DNA of 64,000 nucleotides, from NCBI GenBank assembly GCA_022566535.1, contig JADFIR010000005.1, positions 1 through 64,000 on the forward strand, given 5' to 3'. This document shows, in pieces, positions 17,776-24,896 of this stretch. The stretch's first letter is position 1, and the number at the start of each line of letters is the position of its first letter. The stretch comes from Planctomycetota bacterium (GTDB lineage: Bacteria > Planctomycetota > Phycisphaerae > Phycisphaerales > SM1A02). The position numbers were made by a program, and so were the translations under genes. The notes under the pieces are model-generated. The model had not been told where the DNA came from. It made no database searches and saw only the letters and a program-made list of their open reading frames with translations.

Positions 17776-18291
17776 ATGAAGGAAGTCATCGAGAAACTCT
17801 CATCGTACAATCTCTTCAACTATCTCCTACCAGGGATCCTTTTCGCAGCATTCGGTGACTACATAACCGCCTACAAGATCATTCAAAAAGATCTGCTCAT
17901 CGGTCTCTTCCTCTACTACTTTGTCGGCCTCGTTATCAGTCGAATAGGATCACTCATCCTTGAACCGATCATGCGGAGAGTCCGATTCGTGACATTCGCG
18001 CCGTACACGGACTTTGTGAGGGCTTCGCAACATGATCGGAAGATCGACCTATTCTCCGAGCAGAACAATATGTACAGGACGCTATGCGCACTCTTTCTCT
18101 CGCTGGGGATGCTCAAATTCTTCGAGATCATCGCCGACAGCATCGAGGTGACACCGGAGTTCGCCACGTACATTCTCCTTGGCTTGCTGTTCCTGCTCTT
18201 AGCCGCGTCCTATCGGAAGCAGACTGGCTTCATCAAGAAGCGTGTGGAGCTAGCAAACAGCAGTGAGCACGATGCTCACGTAGGACAATAA
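17776..18291 (+). CDS. Membrane protein ending the ubiquitin-like operon (candidate effector or anchor)
   Basis: 171 residues. Hydrophobic segments: LFNYLLPGILFAAFGDYI, then LLIGLFLYYFVGLVIS, then about residues 93-112, then ATYILLGLLFLLLAASY, so about four spans. An exposed middle segment (60-95) and a polar, charged tail separate or follow them. ATG starts 4 bp after the JAB stop, with GAGG at a short distance, which ties it to the operon. I do not recognise the family. Such a terminal membrane protein could be a membrane-damaging effector, a target of conjugation, or an anchor for the machinery. Confidence 0.7.
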   Translation: MKEVIEKLSSYNLFNYLLPGILFAAFGDYITAYKIIQKDLLIGLFLYYFVGLVISRIGSLILEPIMRRVRFVTFAPYTDFVRASQHDRKIDLFSEQNNMYRTLCALFLSLGMLKFFEIIADSIEVTPEFATYILLGLLFLLLAASYRKQTGFIKKRVELANSSEHDAHVGQ

Positions 18292-18374
18292 GCGGACGCT
18301 CAATATCGCACAATGAGCGGTTCATTCCATGCAGCGACGGCGCCACTGAACACAGCGCCAGCGCGCCTGAACCC

Positions 18375-18561
18375 CGTATGGGTCCATTATTCAGCCCAAC
18401 TGCAAATCGCACTGTGTCAAGAGGTGGGATTCGCTGGCGACGGGTCGTTTGTGGCCCGAATCTGGCACGCATGCGATGGGCTGCGGAGATGAAGTTCACA
18501 CCATCTTCAATCTCTTGACGCATCACGACTTCGGCTCGGGCTGGCTGTTGGGCCCATATGG
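18375..18561 (+). mobile_element. Miniature element (MITE-like), copy 3, complete
   Basis: About 187 bp, same orientation and terminal repeats as copy 2 with a few substitutions (right end reads GGGCCCATATG). It lies 83 bp after the membrane protein of the ubiquitin-like operon, so the operon is bracketed by two direct copies. Confidence 0.78.
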
Positions 18562-18656
18562 GGGTCCACTGCCGAGGACGAATCAAGCCGACAGCGAGTC
18601 AGCAGCTTCCCGCGGTCGAGCCGAATCCGAGGGATCAGACGCTGAGCTTCTCTAGA

Positions 18657-19148
18657 CTAATCGCTGGGTTTGAATAGCGCGCCAGACGCCCACTCATGGT
18701 AGGTGTCTTCGTAGTCGCTGAGCCAGCTAACTCGTCCGGCCGTCACATCCCACACAGCGATCGCGTTCATGGTGACCGATGAAACTACCCCACCGAAGAG
18801 GTTGGTGCCCGACACCGCGGGTCCGATCTTTCCCAGGACCCTTACCTTGTGGTCCTTGACCACTGGGATCTTCGTATTGGGATAGACCACAATCAAAGAC
18901 GGCCCTCCGAACTGAGTGGAGTCGTCGTAGGTGATCATCTGGAAGACGAGCTTGCCACGTTCTTCGGCGGCTCGAATGACGCGGCCCCGAAACGCGTACA
19001 ACTCGCTCGTGTATCGCGCGGGATTCCGCTCGATTTGGTTGAGTGTTTCCACCGAGGATGTTCGGTATCTCGCGGTGTAGCTCGCGGTGCAGCCACAGAG
19101 CGCGAGGCCGATGGCGAGGATCGACGTCTGTCGGATCAGCATTGGCAT
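18657..19148 (-). CDS. Small lipoprotein, unknown function
   Basis: 163 residues from an ATG that follows AAAAGGAGG. A short basic start, a hydrophobic stretch and a lipobox (GLALCGC) predict a lipid-anchored envelope protein. The rest is beta-rich, with segments such as YAFRGRVIRAAEERGKLVFQ and VRVLGKIGPAVSG reminiscent of OB-fold-like lipoproteins. No transmembrane segment follows. It lies alone between the third miniature element and an XRE gene, on the opposite strand, and may be resident rather than a defence gene. Confidence 0.7.
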   Translation of the reverse strand: MPMLIRQTSILAIGLALCGCTASYTARYRTSSVETLNQIERNPARYTSELYAFRGRVIRAAEERGKLVFQMITYDDSTQFGGPSLIVVYPNTKIPVVKDHKVRVLGKIGPAVSGTNLFGGVVSSVTMNAIAVWDVTAGRVSWLSDYEDTYHEWASGALFKPSD

Positions 19149-19261
19149 GGCAGCCTCCTTTTCAGCGTGGGGTGGAGCCCAGAGGGAACGGTCAATCGTC
19201 CCCACGGGCTGACCGATTCAGGATCAGGGCCGGCCGGTGGGGCGGAACGCCGCTGCACTGT

Positions 19262-19288
19262 GCCTTGACACGCAACACGTGTCAAGGC
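19262..19288. promoter_or_regulatory. Operator-like perfect inverted repeat upstream of XRE gene
   Basis: GCCTTGACACG-CAACA-CGTGTCAAGGC: 11-bp perfect arms, 5-bp spacer, 22 bp before the XRE start. The half-site TTGACACG also resembles a -35 box. A related shorter dyad stands upstream of the neighbouring RAMA nuclease (20816-20836). Confidence 0.65.
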
Positions 19289-19310
19289 AACATGCCGTCA
19301 AAGTACAGGC

Positions 19311-19556
19311 ATGCCGCGCAAGGCACAGCATGCCCGCGACTATCGCTCCGTCCCGGCCTTTCTCCGCCAACTGCGAGAGAAGGCCGGGTTGACCCAGCGC
19401 GAGCTTGGCGAGCGGCTGGGACAGCCCCAGTCATGGGTGTACAACTGCGAGACCGGCAACCGGCGCGTGGATGTGGCGGAGTTCGCACGGTGGTGCGAGG
19501 CATGCGAGACCACCCCGGCGGCTGGTTTCGGGCGCTGGCTGAAGCACCGACGGTGA
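19311..19556 (+). CDS. XRE-family HTH regulator
   Basis: 81 residues with a central helix-turn-helix, AGLTQRELGERLGQPQSWV, followed by a conserved CETGNRRVDVAEFARWCEA segment. It is homologous to the 79-residue protein at 24526-24765 (shared LTQREL, ETGNRR and WC-AC). Each lies beside a RAMA-domain nuclease, so it may act like a controller protein of a restriction system. The dyad in front of its own gene, found again before the nuclease gene, supports autoregulation plus nuclease control (inference). Confidence 0.8.
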   Translation: MPRKAQHARDYRSVPAFLRQLREKAGLTQRELGERLGQPQSWVYNCETGNRRVDVAEFARWCEACETTPAAGFGRWLKHRR

Positions 19557-19674
19557 TAGCGCGATCCCAGCCCGTGGCCACGGCTTGACGACCGGGAGAG
19601 ACTCAGCGGTAGCGTTGGGGTTCAGAACGGCGTCGACTGCCACCTCAGTTTGCGCAGGGCGGCCGGGCCGTCAC

Positions 19675-20769
19675 CTACCGGCCTTGCTGCTTACGGCGCT
19701 GGTGATACTCATCCCTCGCATCATCGAGGGATCGCTCATCGCCGCTTTTGCCGACGAACCGCCAGAACCGCCATCCATTGGTGCTGGCGCGGCGGCCGAG
19801 AATGACTGATCGGGCTTCGGCAGCCGCCGTCGACGGACTGTCGTACCGCGTCCCCCGGAACTCAATCGTGCCGTCGCGGTGCAGGGCCGCTTCGAGGCGC
19901 TGACCCTTGTACTCGCGGAAGAGTGGAAGCGGAGCAGGCAAGATGCCGGCTTTGATGAGTTGAAGCAGCGTTACCGCCGGATGTGCCCGCGTGCCTGGGC
20001 GCTGCTCTGCGGATTCTCCCCGCCCCGTCCGGTGTTCCGGTGCGGTTGACGCGATTTCCCCGATCGTCGCCAGCGCGTTCTCGTTGAGCAGGTGGTGAAC
20101 GGCGTCGATGACATCGTCGATGGAGACCGCCACGCCCGTGCTCCGACGCAGTTGGCGCCAGAGCGCCTTCATTAATGACTCGCTGAAGATCGCCTGGAGT
20201 ACGGTGCCGCTGTCGAGCACCTCGCGTTTCTGCCACAGCTTGTCCAGCACACCCTTCTTGACGCTGCGGTAGGAGATGAGCTCGAACCGTTCGAGGAGCA
20301 TCTCGACGTCGTCCTCAAGGAGGTCCCATTCGAAGAGCCGCTTGGTCACCGGCGGTTGGCCGAACGCAACGTGGTAGAGGCGCCATTGGCGGCCGTTGGT
20401 GAGGATGATCCACTCGCAGCCGGTGTTGATGGCGTAGGACGAGACCTGCTTGAGGTGTTTGCGAGCCAGGTCAATTCCAACCCGCTTGAGCTCCACGAGG
20501 ATGGTGGGGCGGCTGTGCTCCTGGGCATCGATCCGGATCGCGAAATCGACGTGTTCGGTCTCGCCCGCCCCTCGGATCGCATGTTCGCGTGTGAGGTGCT
20601 CGAAGGGGTCGTAGCCCAGGACGCTCTCGAAGATGCGTTCCACGCGGCGGCGGGTCTCCGCTTCGTTGCCGTCCATCTTCGCCAGCTGCTGGATCACGCC
20701 GCGGGCCTCGATCACGGCGCGTTGGCGATCCCGATCTCGGCTCGAAGCGTTCGATCTCTTCTTGGCCAT
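19675..20769 (-). CDS. HsdR_N-like nuclease with C-terminal RAMA (modified-DNA reader) domain
   Basis: 364 residues. The N-terminal domain resembles the type I restriction R-subunit nuclease: Asp in VDFAIRID (75) and E-x-K in LVELKRV (93-95), then QVSSYAINTGCEWIILTNG. A linker leads to a C-terminal domain of about 75 residues, AGILPAPLPLFREYKGQ to NGWRFWRFV, matching RAMA domains, predicted readers of modified DNA. There is no helicase, so it is not an HsdR subunit. A modification-dependent nuclease is the likeliest role. It is convergent with the XRE gene, with a dyad 49 bp upstream of its ATG. Confidence 0.8.
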   Translation of the reverse strand: MAKKRSNASSRDRDRQRAVIEARGVIQQLAKMDGNEAETRRRVERIFESVLGYDPFEHLTREHAIRGAGETEHVDFAIRIDAQEHSRPTILVELKRVGIDLARKHLKQVSSYAINTGCEWIILTNGRQWRLYHVAFGQPPVTKRLFEWDLLEDDVEMLLERFELISYRSVKKGVLDKLWQKREVLDSGTVLQAIFSESLMKALWRQLRRSTGVAVSIDDVIDAVHHLLNENALATIGEIASTAPEHRTGRGESAEQRPGTRAHPAVTLLQLIKAGILPAPLPLFREYKGQRLEAALHRDGTIEFRGTRYDSPSTAAAEARSVILGRRASTNGWRFWRFVGKSGDERSLDDARDEYHQRRKQQGR

Positions 20770-20815
20770 GCGTTGTCCCCTCGCCGGAGATCCGGCAGAG
20801 AACCACCAGTCTCGC

Positions 20816-20836
20816 CCGACACGGAAACCGTGTCAA
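20816..20836. promoter_or_regulatory. Dyad upstream of the HsdR_N-RAMA gene
   Basis: GACACGG-AAA-CCGTGTC followed by AAG, reproducing the TTGACACG/CGTGTCAA half-sites of 19262-19288. It could let the XRE protein control the nuclease. Confidence 0.5.
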
Positions 20837-20899
20837 GACGGAGTTGTCGAGCTCATGGCGTGGCGCACGGCATACGGGGTGAAGAGGGCTTGCGACGGA

Positions 20900-20998
20900 A
20901 GCTGTGAGTGTAGGGCAGCACTGCCGCGGGCGCCTGGGTGGACTGTTGAACTACTACCACCGCAGGGCCGCCTGATATGCTCGGGCGAATTATGAAAC
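20900..20998 (+). mobile_element. Insertion-sequence 3' end, copy A (truncated)
   Basis: The + strand encodes the last residues of a transposase ([10 protein letters not shown] then stop), followed by TCGGGCGAATTATGAAAC, whose final 12 bp recur at the end of the next copy (21344-21355). It is the tail of an rve-type IS, broken on the left. Confidence 0.6.
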
Positions 20999-21355
20999 CA
21001 TACGCGAAAGACTTCCGCGAGCTCTTGGAGAAGGCAGACGTAAAGCCGCTGCGGTTGCCGCCACGGAGCCCTAACCTGAACGCCTACGCCGAGCGTTTCG
21101 TGCTCTCGATCAAATCGGAGTGTCTCGATCGACTACTCATCCTCGGCGAGCGTCATCTTCGCCACGTGATCGACGAGTACGTGGAGCACTATCACACTGA
21201 GCGGAATCACCAGGGATTGGGCAATCGGCTCATCAGCCCGCAGGCAGCCAAATCAAGGAGCGCCGATGGGCCGGTCTACAGCCGCCAGCGGCTCGGCGGC
21301 ATGTTGAACTTCTACTATCAGAGGGCAGCATGAACGGTCGGCCGAATTATGAAAC
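20999..21355 (+). mobile_element. Insertion-sequence 3' part, copy B: transposase integrase-core C-terminus
   Basis: Encodes about 110 residues of an rve/integrase-core transposase: [20 protein letters not shown], the last catalytic Glu in [11 protein letters not shown], then [16 protein letters not shown], ending NFYYQRAA and stop at 21333, and the IS end GAATTATGAAAC (21344-21355). The N-terminal half is absent. Copies A and B lie in tandem. The IS end interrupts a methylase gene on the other strand (21347-21481). Confidence 0.8.
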
Positions 21356-21481
21356 ACGACGCGGTCGTCGAGCGAACCATTTGTGGACGCCAATGACTGG
21401 GCGATAGTCCTGCTGAATCTGCTTCTCTTCGGATGTGAGCTTCGCCACGAGCCCGATGTCGAATGTGTCTTCAATGCTCAC
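21347..21481 (-). pseudogene. DNA methylase N-terminal fragment, cut by the IS
   Basis: GTG start overlapping the stop of the HTH gene (GTGA). The 44-residue frame begins MSIEDTFDIGLVAKLTSEEK and includes YRPVIGVHKWFARRP, the characteristic opening of large DNA methylases found in defence islands. It ends in a stop created inside the IS terminal repeat, just after FARRP. The remaining gene, normally several hundred codons, is gone. Confidence 0.7.
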
Positions 21482-21690
21482 GCCTCGCCGTCCTTGTCTT
21501 CCGAGAGCTGTCGCAGCAAGTCTTCAAGCTCAGCCTTCCTGTCGAGTCGGTACCCGTTTACCGGATGACGCCTTGCTCTGAGCTTCCCCTCCTGGTCCCA
21601 GTTGCGGAGCGTCGATGCCGACACGCCCAGGAACTCCGCTGCCTCGCTCAGGTTCGGTGATTGTGGTGGCAGAGGGAGCGGCTCTAGTGA
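21478..21690 (-). CDS. MerR/excisionase-type HTH protein, partial or with unusual start
   Basis: The open frame reads NLSEAAEFLGVSASTLRNWD, then RRHPVNGYRLDRKAELEDLL, a classic MerR-like helix-turn-helix plus wing. The frame is closed upstream by TAA and contains no ATG, GTG or TTG before the domain, so it uses CTG or has lost its start. Its stop overlaps the methylase fragment start, so the two once formed an operon. HTH-methylase pairs of this type belong to restriction-like modules (family knowledge); this one is broken. Confidence 0.65.
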   Translation of the reverse strand, partial: SLEPLPLPPQSPNLSEAAEFLGVSASTLRNWDQEGKLRARRHPVNGYRLDRKAELEDLLRQLSEDKDGEA

Positions 21691-21903
21691 TTAGCCTTTC
21701 TCCTTGGGACGTTGTGCCGCGCCCCTACTGAAGCGCAGTACATCTGGTTGCTCTACGAGGCGAGCACGCCCGTCTTGTTCGCTTCTCTGGATAACAACCG
21801 GAGGCTCCACGAGCGAGGGACGATCGCCTGTCGATACCGGCGCTTGGCCCTGCGACTGAGTGGGGCCGGTGTTGTTGGAGTCACTACTTGGATTCTGAGG
21901 CAT
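21691..21903 (-). CDS. Small hypothetical protein
   Basis: 70 residues from an ATG that overlaps the last 20 bp of the upstream membrane protein gene. It is polar and low in complexity (PSSDSNNTGPTQSQG, then RPSLVEPPVV), resembling the tail of that membrane protein (ERPTLVEPTDYV). It may be an in-frame relic of a duplicated tail rather than a functional gene. Confidence 0.35.
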   Translation of the reverse strand: MPQNPSSDSNNTGPTQSQGQAPVSTGDRPSLVEPPVVIQRSEQDGRARLVEQPDVLRFSRGAAQRPKEKG

Positions 21904-22729
21904 TGCCCGAGGCTCCTGCTTGGCTAGAATCGCCGATGTCATGCTGCACGCCAGAGACTTGACCTGCTTGAGGAAGCCCACCTGTTAAGTCCGATTGGAC
22001 ATAGTCGGTCGGTTCGACAAGCGTGGGCCGCTCAGCGGACGGCGGTGGAGGACTATCCGGTGATTGGGACGGTTGCTCTTTTTCTACTGCCATGAGACGG
22101 GCTTCCTGATTGGAGTCATGACCACGATGCTCTACTAGAACATTGCCGATGATGGCGTACGAAATGAAGATCGCGCCGAACAAGAAGCCTGCGAACGTCG
22201 TCCAGTTGAGACCGATCGCCCAATGCGCTCGGCGCTTCTGAATGGCTCTGTCGTCATTGATCGCCTTGGCGAGATTCTCACTGAGATCCTTGTAGACCTC
22301 TTCCGGCCGCAGGCAACCAACCGTGCTGCTTCGGATCGACTTCTCTAGCTCATTGACCCCGACAACGGGCGTGTTCCGGATGTGATGACACATGACGCCG
22401 CAGACAAACGCCGCCACCAGACTCAGTGCGGCGAGGGATGCAAACACAATTAGCACAACAAGGTGCGTGGAGCTTGTGTCCTTGATCGCCCACGAGATCT
22501 GAGTCACGGCATAGGACATGCTCGCGATGATGACCATTACTACGGTCATCAGGAATCGAGCCTTCTGGAGGTAGATCGGATAAGCAGCCTCGTCGAAATC
22601 ACGAACTGCTTGAAGATGCTCATGCACGATGCGGCATGAGGCGACAGATTCCTCTTTCGAGATCTGTCTGGCGCGAGTCGGGTCGGCGAGCTCGTCAGTG
22701 CTTGGTGTCTCGGGGCGGGTTGGGGTCAT
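21884..22729 (-). CDS. Membrane protein with paired transmembrane helices, unknown function
   Basis: 281 residues from an internal ATG (the longer frame overlaps the upstream gene). Hydrophobic segments: FLMTVVMVIIASMSYAV and VVLIVFASLAALSLVAAF, then, after a charged loop of about 65 residues, FAGFLFGAIFISYAIIG. The tail of about 75 residues is Pro/Ser/Gln-rich and disordered. The two first helices plus a long helical stretch recall SLATT-like membrane proteins, but that is only a resemblance. It overlaps the DUF2188 gene by 35 bp, suggesting one transcript. Confidence 0.65.
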   Translation of the reverse strand: MTPTRPETPSTDELADPTRARQISKEESVASCRIVHEHLQAVRDFDEAAYPIYLQKARFLMTVVMVIIASMSYAVTQISWAIKDTSSTHLVVLIVFASLAALSLVAAFVCGVMCHHIRNTPVVGVNELEKSIRSSTVGCLRPEEVYKDLSENLAKAINDDRAIQKRRAHWAIGLNWTTFAGFLFGAIFISYAIIGNVLVEHRGHDSNQEARLMAVEKEQPSQSPDSPPPPSAERPTLVEPTDYVQSDLTGGLPQAGQVSGVQHDIGDSSQAGASGNASESK

Positions 22730-22928
22730 TGCCGTAGCTGTCCGAATCGCGAATCCGGCCATCTCGTCGGTGGATGACCAGTTCAGTCCGGTTCTTGGAG
22801 GCAAGGTCCTTTCCTGCCTCGATGGCTGACTTCTGGGTGGGGTGCCGGGAGGATACTCGCTGAGCTCCCTCTCGTTTCACCGCCCACTCTGTGCCCTCGG
22901 GGACCACATGGTAATCTCGCTTAGCCAT
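22695..22928 (-). CDS. DUF2188 domain protein
   Basis: 77 residues. The start KRDYHVVPEGTEWAVKREGA and the ending HRRDGRIRDSDSYGNDPNPP are typical of DUF2188, a small family of unknown role often encoded on mobile DNA. The ATG is preceded by AGGAG at suitable distance. It overlaps the following membrane protein gene. Confidence 0.8.
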   Translation of the reverse strand: MAKRDYHVVPEGTEWAVKREGAQRVSSRHPTQKSAIEAGKDLASKNRTELVIHRRDGRIRDSDSYGNDPNPPRDTKH

Positions 22929-23043
22929 AGCCTGGCTCCTGGATAATCGGTTCTTGTACGGGTATGCTACCCGTCGTGGGTGCTGAGGTCAAGACCCACT
23001 AGTTCTGGCACAAATGCCGCACCAACGGCGAAAGGGCCAAACG

Positions 23044-23244
23044 ATGCAACTCCCTGACGTAGCCAATGTTGCGATGGACCGTGAGAGGAACATCCGCTTC
23101 GTCGTGACGGCCTACCGCCGCCTCTCGCGGCAAGAGCTGCTCGCGGCAGTCCGTACGTTCTTCTCGATGAAGGGTGCCCCCCGGCCGAAGCCGAACTCGA
23201 CATACGAAATCATCACCGTGATCGGTGCCCGGGAGTCGGTCTGA
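23044..23244 (+). CDS. Small hypothetical protein
   Basis: 66 residues from the ATG at 23044; a start 30 bp earlier is also open. It contains a helical segment, LSRQELLAAVRTFFSMKG, and a C-terminal strand, STYEIITVIGA. No family recognised. It is divergent from the DUF2188 gene and followed by methylase debris. Confidence 0.45.
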   Translation: MQLPDVANVAMDRERNIRFVVTAYRRLSRQELLAAVRTFFSMKGAPRPKPNSTYEIITVIGARESV

Positions 23245-23310
23245 GCGAACATTCGGCGGGCCTTGCCGGCGCAAACAGCCGTGTGTGCCAGTCCGTCCTC
23301 CCGTGACTGC

Positions 23311-23498
23311 AAGCCAGCGCGTCGGGCCAGAAAGAGCATGTGGCTGGCCACCAGATGGGCCAAGTGCTCGGCGTGCTCCACTCCCACCGTGTGATTCGCC
23401 GCGCGTTCCTCATGGAGATCGACTCGGCCTACTGCGATGTGATCGTGCACCGCTGGGAGGAGTTCACCGGCCGGAAGGCGGAGCGGGCGAGCCGATGA
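23311..23498 (+). pseudogene. DNA methylase C-terminal fragment
   Basis: The + frame ends MEIDSAYCDVIVHRWEEFTG followed by RKAERASR and a stop. This is the usual C-terminus of N4/N6 DNA methylases; compare GLEIDPHFVDVVVRRY in the intact enzyme at 28181-29497. The catalytic part is missing and the upstream frame has no recognisable methylase motif. Confidence 0.6.
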
Positions 23499-23542
23499 TG
23501 AATACACAACACGCTGCGAACTCGACAGCACACGACCGACCG

Positions 23543-24328
23543 CTACAGACCGTGTTTCGGTTTCCCTTCGACGGAGGTCAGCGCAACGCCGGAGGGCGGC
23601 AGTTCGACCAGACCGAGCAAGAGCCATTCTATCGCGGCAGCTTCGTACGTCTCAATTGGCAATTCGATCGGCACGTCCGTCGCATGGGCGCGCACATGCT
23701 CAGTAAACGCGCTAGCTATGGTCGGATTGCCTTTGACCACGTGTGCCGACCACGACAGTACCGCCAGGTACGACAGAAGGTCACAAGCCGGTGCTGCATC
23801 AGAGCAGCGTGCATCCGGGAGGAGCGATTCGATGCGGGCTCTGGTCTCCTCGATCTGTCGCTTCAGCCATCTGTGAGCAAATACCCAGCTCCAGATGATC
23901 GCGTGGTCAACAATGACAAAGAGCCGTGGATTCCAGAAGTGAAGGAACTTCGAGATGGCCACAACGGAGGGCGCATATTTCATGGGCTTGATGTCGGATA
24001 TGGATTCGATGATCTGCCAGCAATCCGCGAGATCGTCGTCATTCATTTCCGACAATCGAAGGTTGCGCAACCGTTCGTTCTGCGACCGCAGGTGGTCAAA
24101 TATCCGTTTCGGCTCCCAAGGCGCGCCGATCGCACCACGGAACACGTGCCAGTGGTTCTTGAGCTGGAAGTAGAGCCATTTAAAGTCTGCGGGCGAGTTC
24201 TCGTCAAACGCGGTCTTAGACCGAACCCAGCATTCGATGTGGTACGGGATGCCCCAACCCTTGGTCGCGGCGTAGACGTCGCCATGCATGCGAAACGCAT
24301 CTTGGATCGTGGCCTGCGGCAGTTGCAT
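23543..24328 (-). CDS. Hypothetical protein, 261 residues
   Basis: A soluble, helix-rich protein with many aromatic residues. Notable stretch: SVVAISKFLHFWNPRLFVIV followed by DH (about residues 120-143), which has the look of a conserved core and is followed by a Trp-rich helix (IIWSWVFAHRWLKRQ). I do not recognise the family and see no catalytic signature. It stands alone among methylase debris and the second XRE/RAMA pair; a passenger or defence role is possible. Confidence 0.6.
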   Translation of the reverse strand: MQLPQATIQDAFRMHGDVYAATKGWGIPYHIECWVRSKTAFDENSPADFKWLYFQLKNHWHVFRGAIGAPWEPKRIFDHLRSQNERLRNLRLSEMNDDDLADCWQIIESISDIKPMKYAPSVVAISKFLHFWNPRLFVIVDHAIIWSWVFAHRWLKRQIEETRARIESLLPDARCSDAAPACDLLSYLAVLSWSAHVVKGNPTIASAFTEHVRAHATDVPIELPIETYEAAAIEWLLLGLVELPPSGVALTSVEGKPKHGL

Positions 24329-24525
24329 GAGGGCGATTGTAACGGTGCGAGCCCGTCATCGGCGGCCGAAGAGAAAGCCTCGGCTACGGCCGAGGCGGTG
24401 AAGGGGGAAGCGAAATGATGCGGCTACACAGCCGGGCGCTGAGCTGCCGATCCGGCTTATTGCCATCGAACGCTGCTGCAGCACCGAGCAGCGTAATGGA
24501 GTCGGTCATCGCCGGCACGAGTGGC

Positions 24526-24765
24526 CTACTTGCCAGCTACTCGCCTGATTGCTTCCGATGGATCGAAGCCGCAAGCTTTGCACCAGCGGACCATTTCAAC
24601 CGGATCGATCCGCCGGTTGCCCGTTTCCGTCTTGTATACGAACGAGTGGGGACGCTTCAGTTTGCGAGCCAGCTCTCGCTGGGTGAGATCGGCCTGCAAA
24701 CGCCACTCTCGAAGCAGCTTACACAGCCTCCGGTATGCGGGGTCATGCTGCGCCTTTGTGCCCAT
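24526..24765 (-). CDS. XRE-family HTH regulator, paralogue of the 19311 gene
   Basis: 79 residues with HTH core ADLTQRELARKLKRPHSFV, then TETGNRRIDPVEMVRWCKAC. It shares the ETGNRR-x-D and WC-AC segments with the XRE protein at 19311-19556. It is divergent from the GIY-YIG-RAMA nuclease gene, with dyads between them. Likely a repressor or controller of that nuclease (inference from layout). Confidence 0.8.
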   Translation of the reverse strand: MGTKAQHDPAYRRLCKLLREWRLQADLTQRELARKLKRPHSFVYKTETGNRRIDPVEMVRWCKACGFDPSEAIRRVAGK

Positions 24766-24766
24766 C

Positions 24767-24813
24767 CTGGGCGCACGCTAGACTGCCCGAAGGATGCGCC
24801 CAGTTGGGGCGCA
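24767..24813. promoter_or_regulatory. Inverted repeat between XRE and GIY-YIG-RAMA genes
   Basis: CTGGGCGCA (24767-24775) and TGCGCCCAG (24795-24803) form perfect 9-bp arms, and a third half-site, TGGGGCGCA, follows at 24805-24813. It starts 2 bp from the XRE ATG, in the divergent promoter region, as expected of an autoregulatory operator. Confidence 0.5.
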
Positions 24814-24896
24814 GTCTGAGGAACGGAGCGATCCCTGATTCTGGGTCCACGGCGATCGTGCTGCGGACCTGAGAAGCGTTCAACGGAGCCCAGACC

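Noticed and set aside
9379-18586. A repeated minus-strand frame reading MRQELEDGVNFISAAHRMRA in three places
   Set aside because: It lies inside the miniature element, runs out into different flanking sequence in each copy and has no independent start signal; it is a by-product of the repeat.
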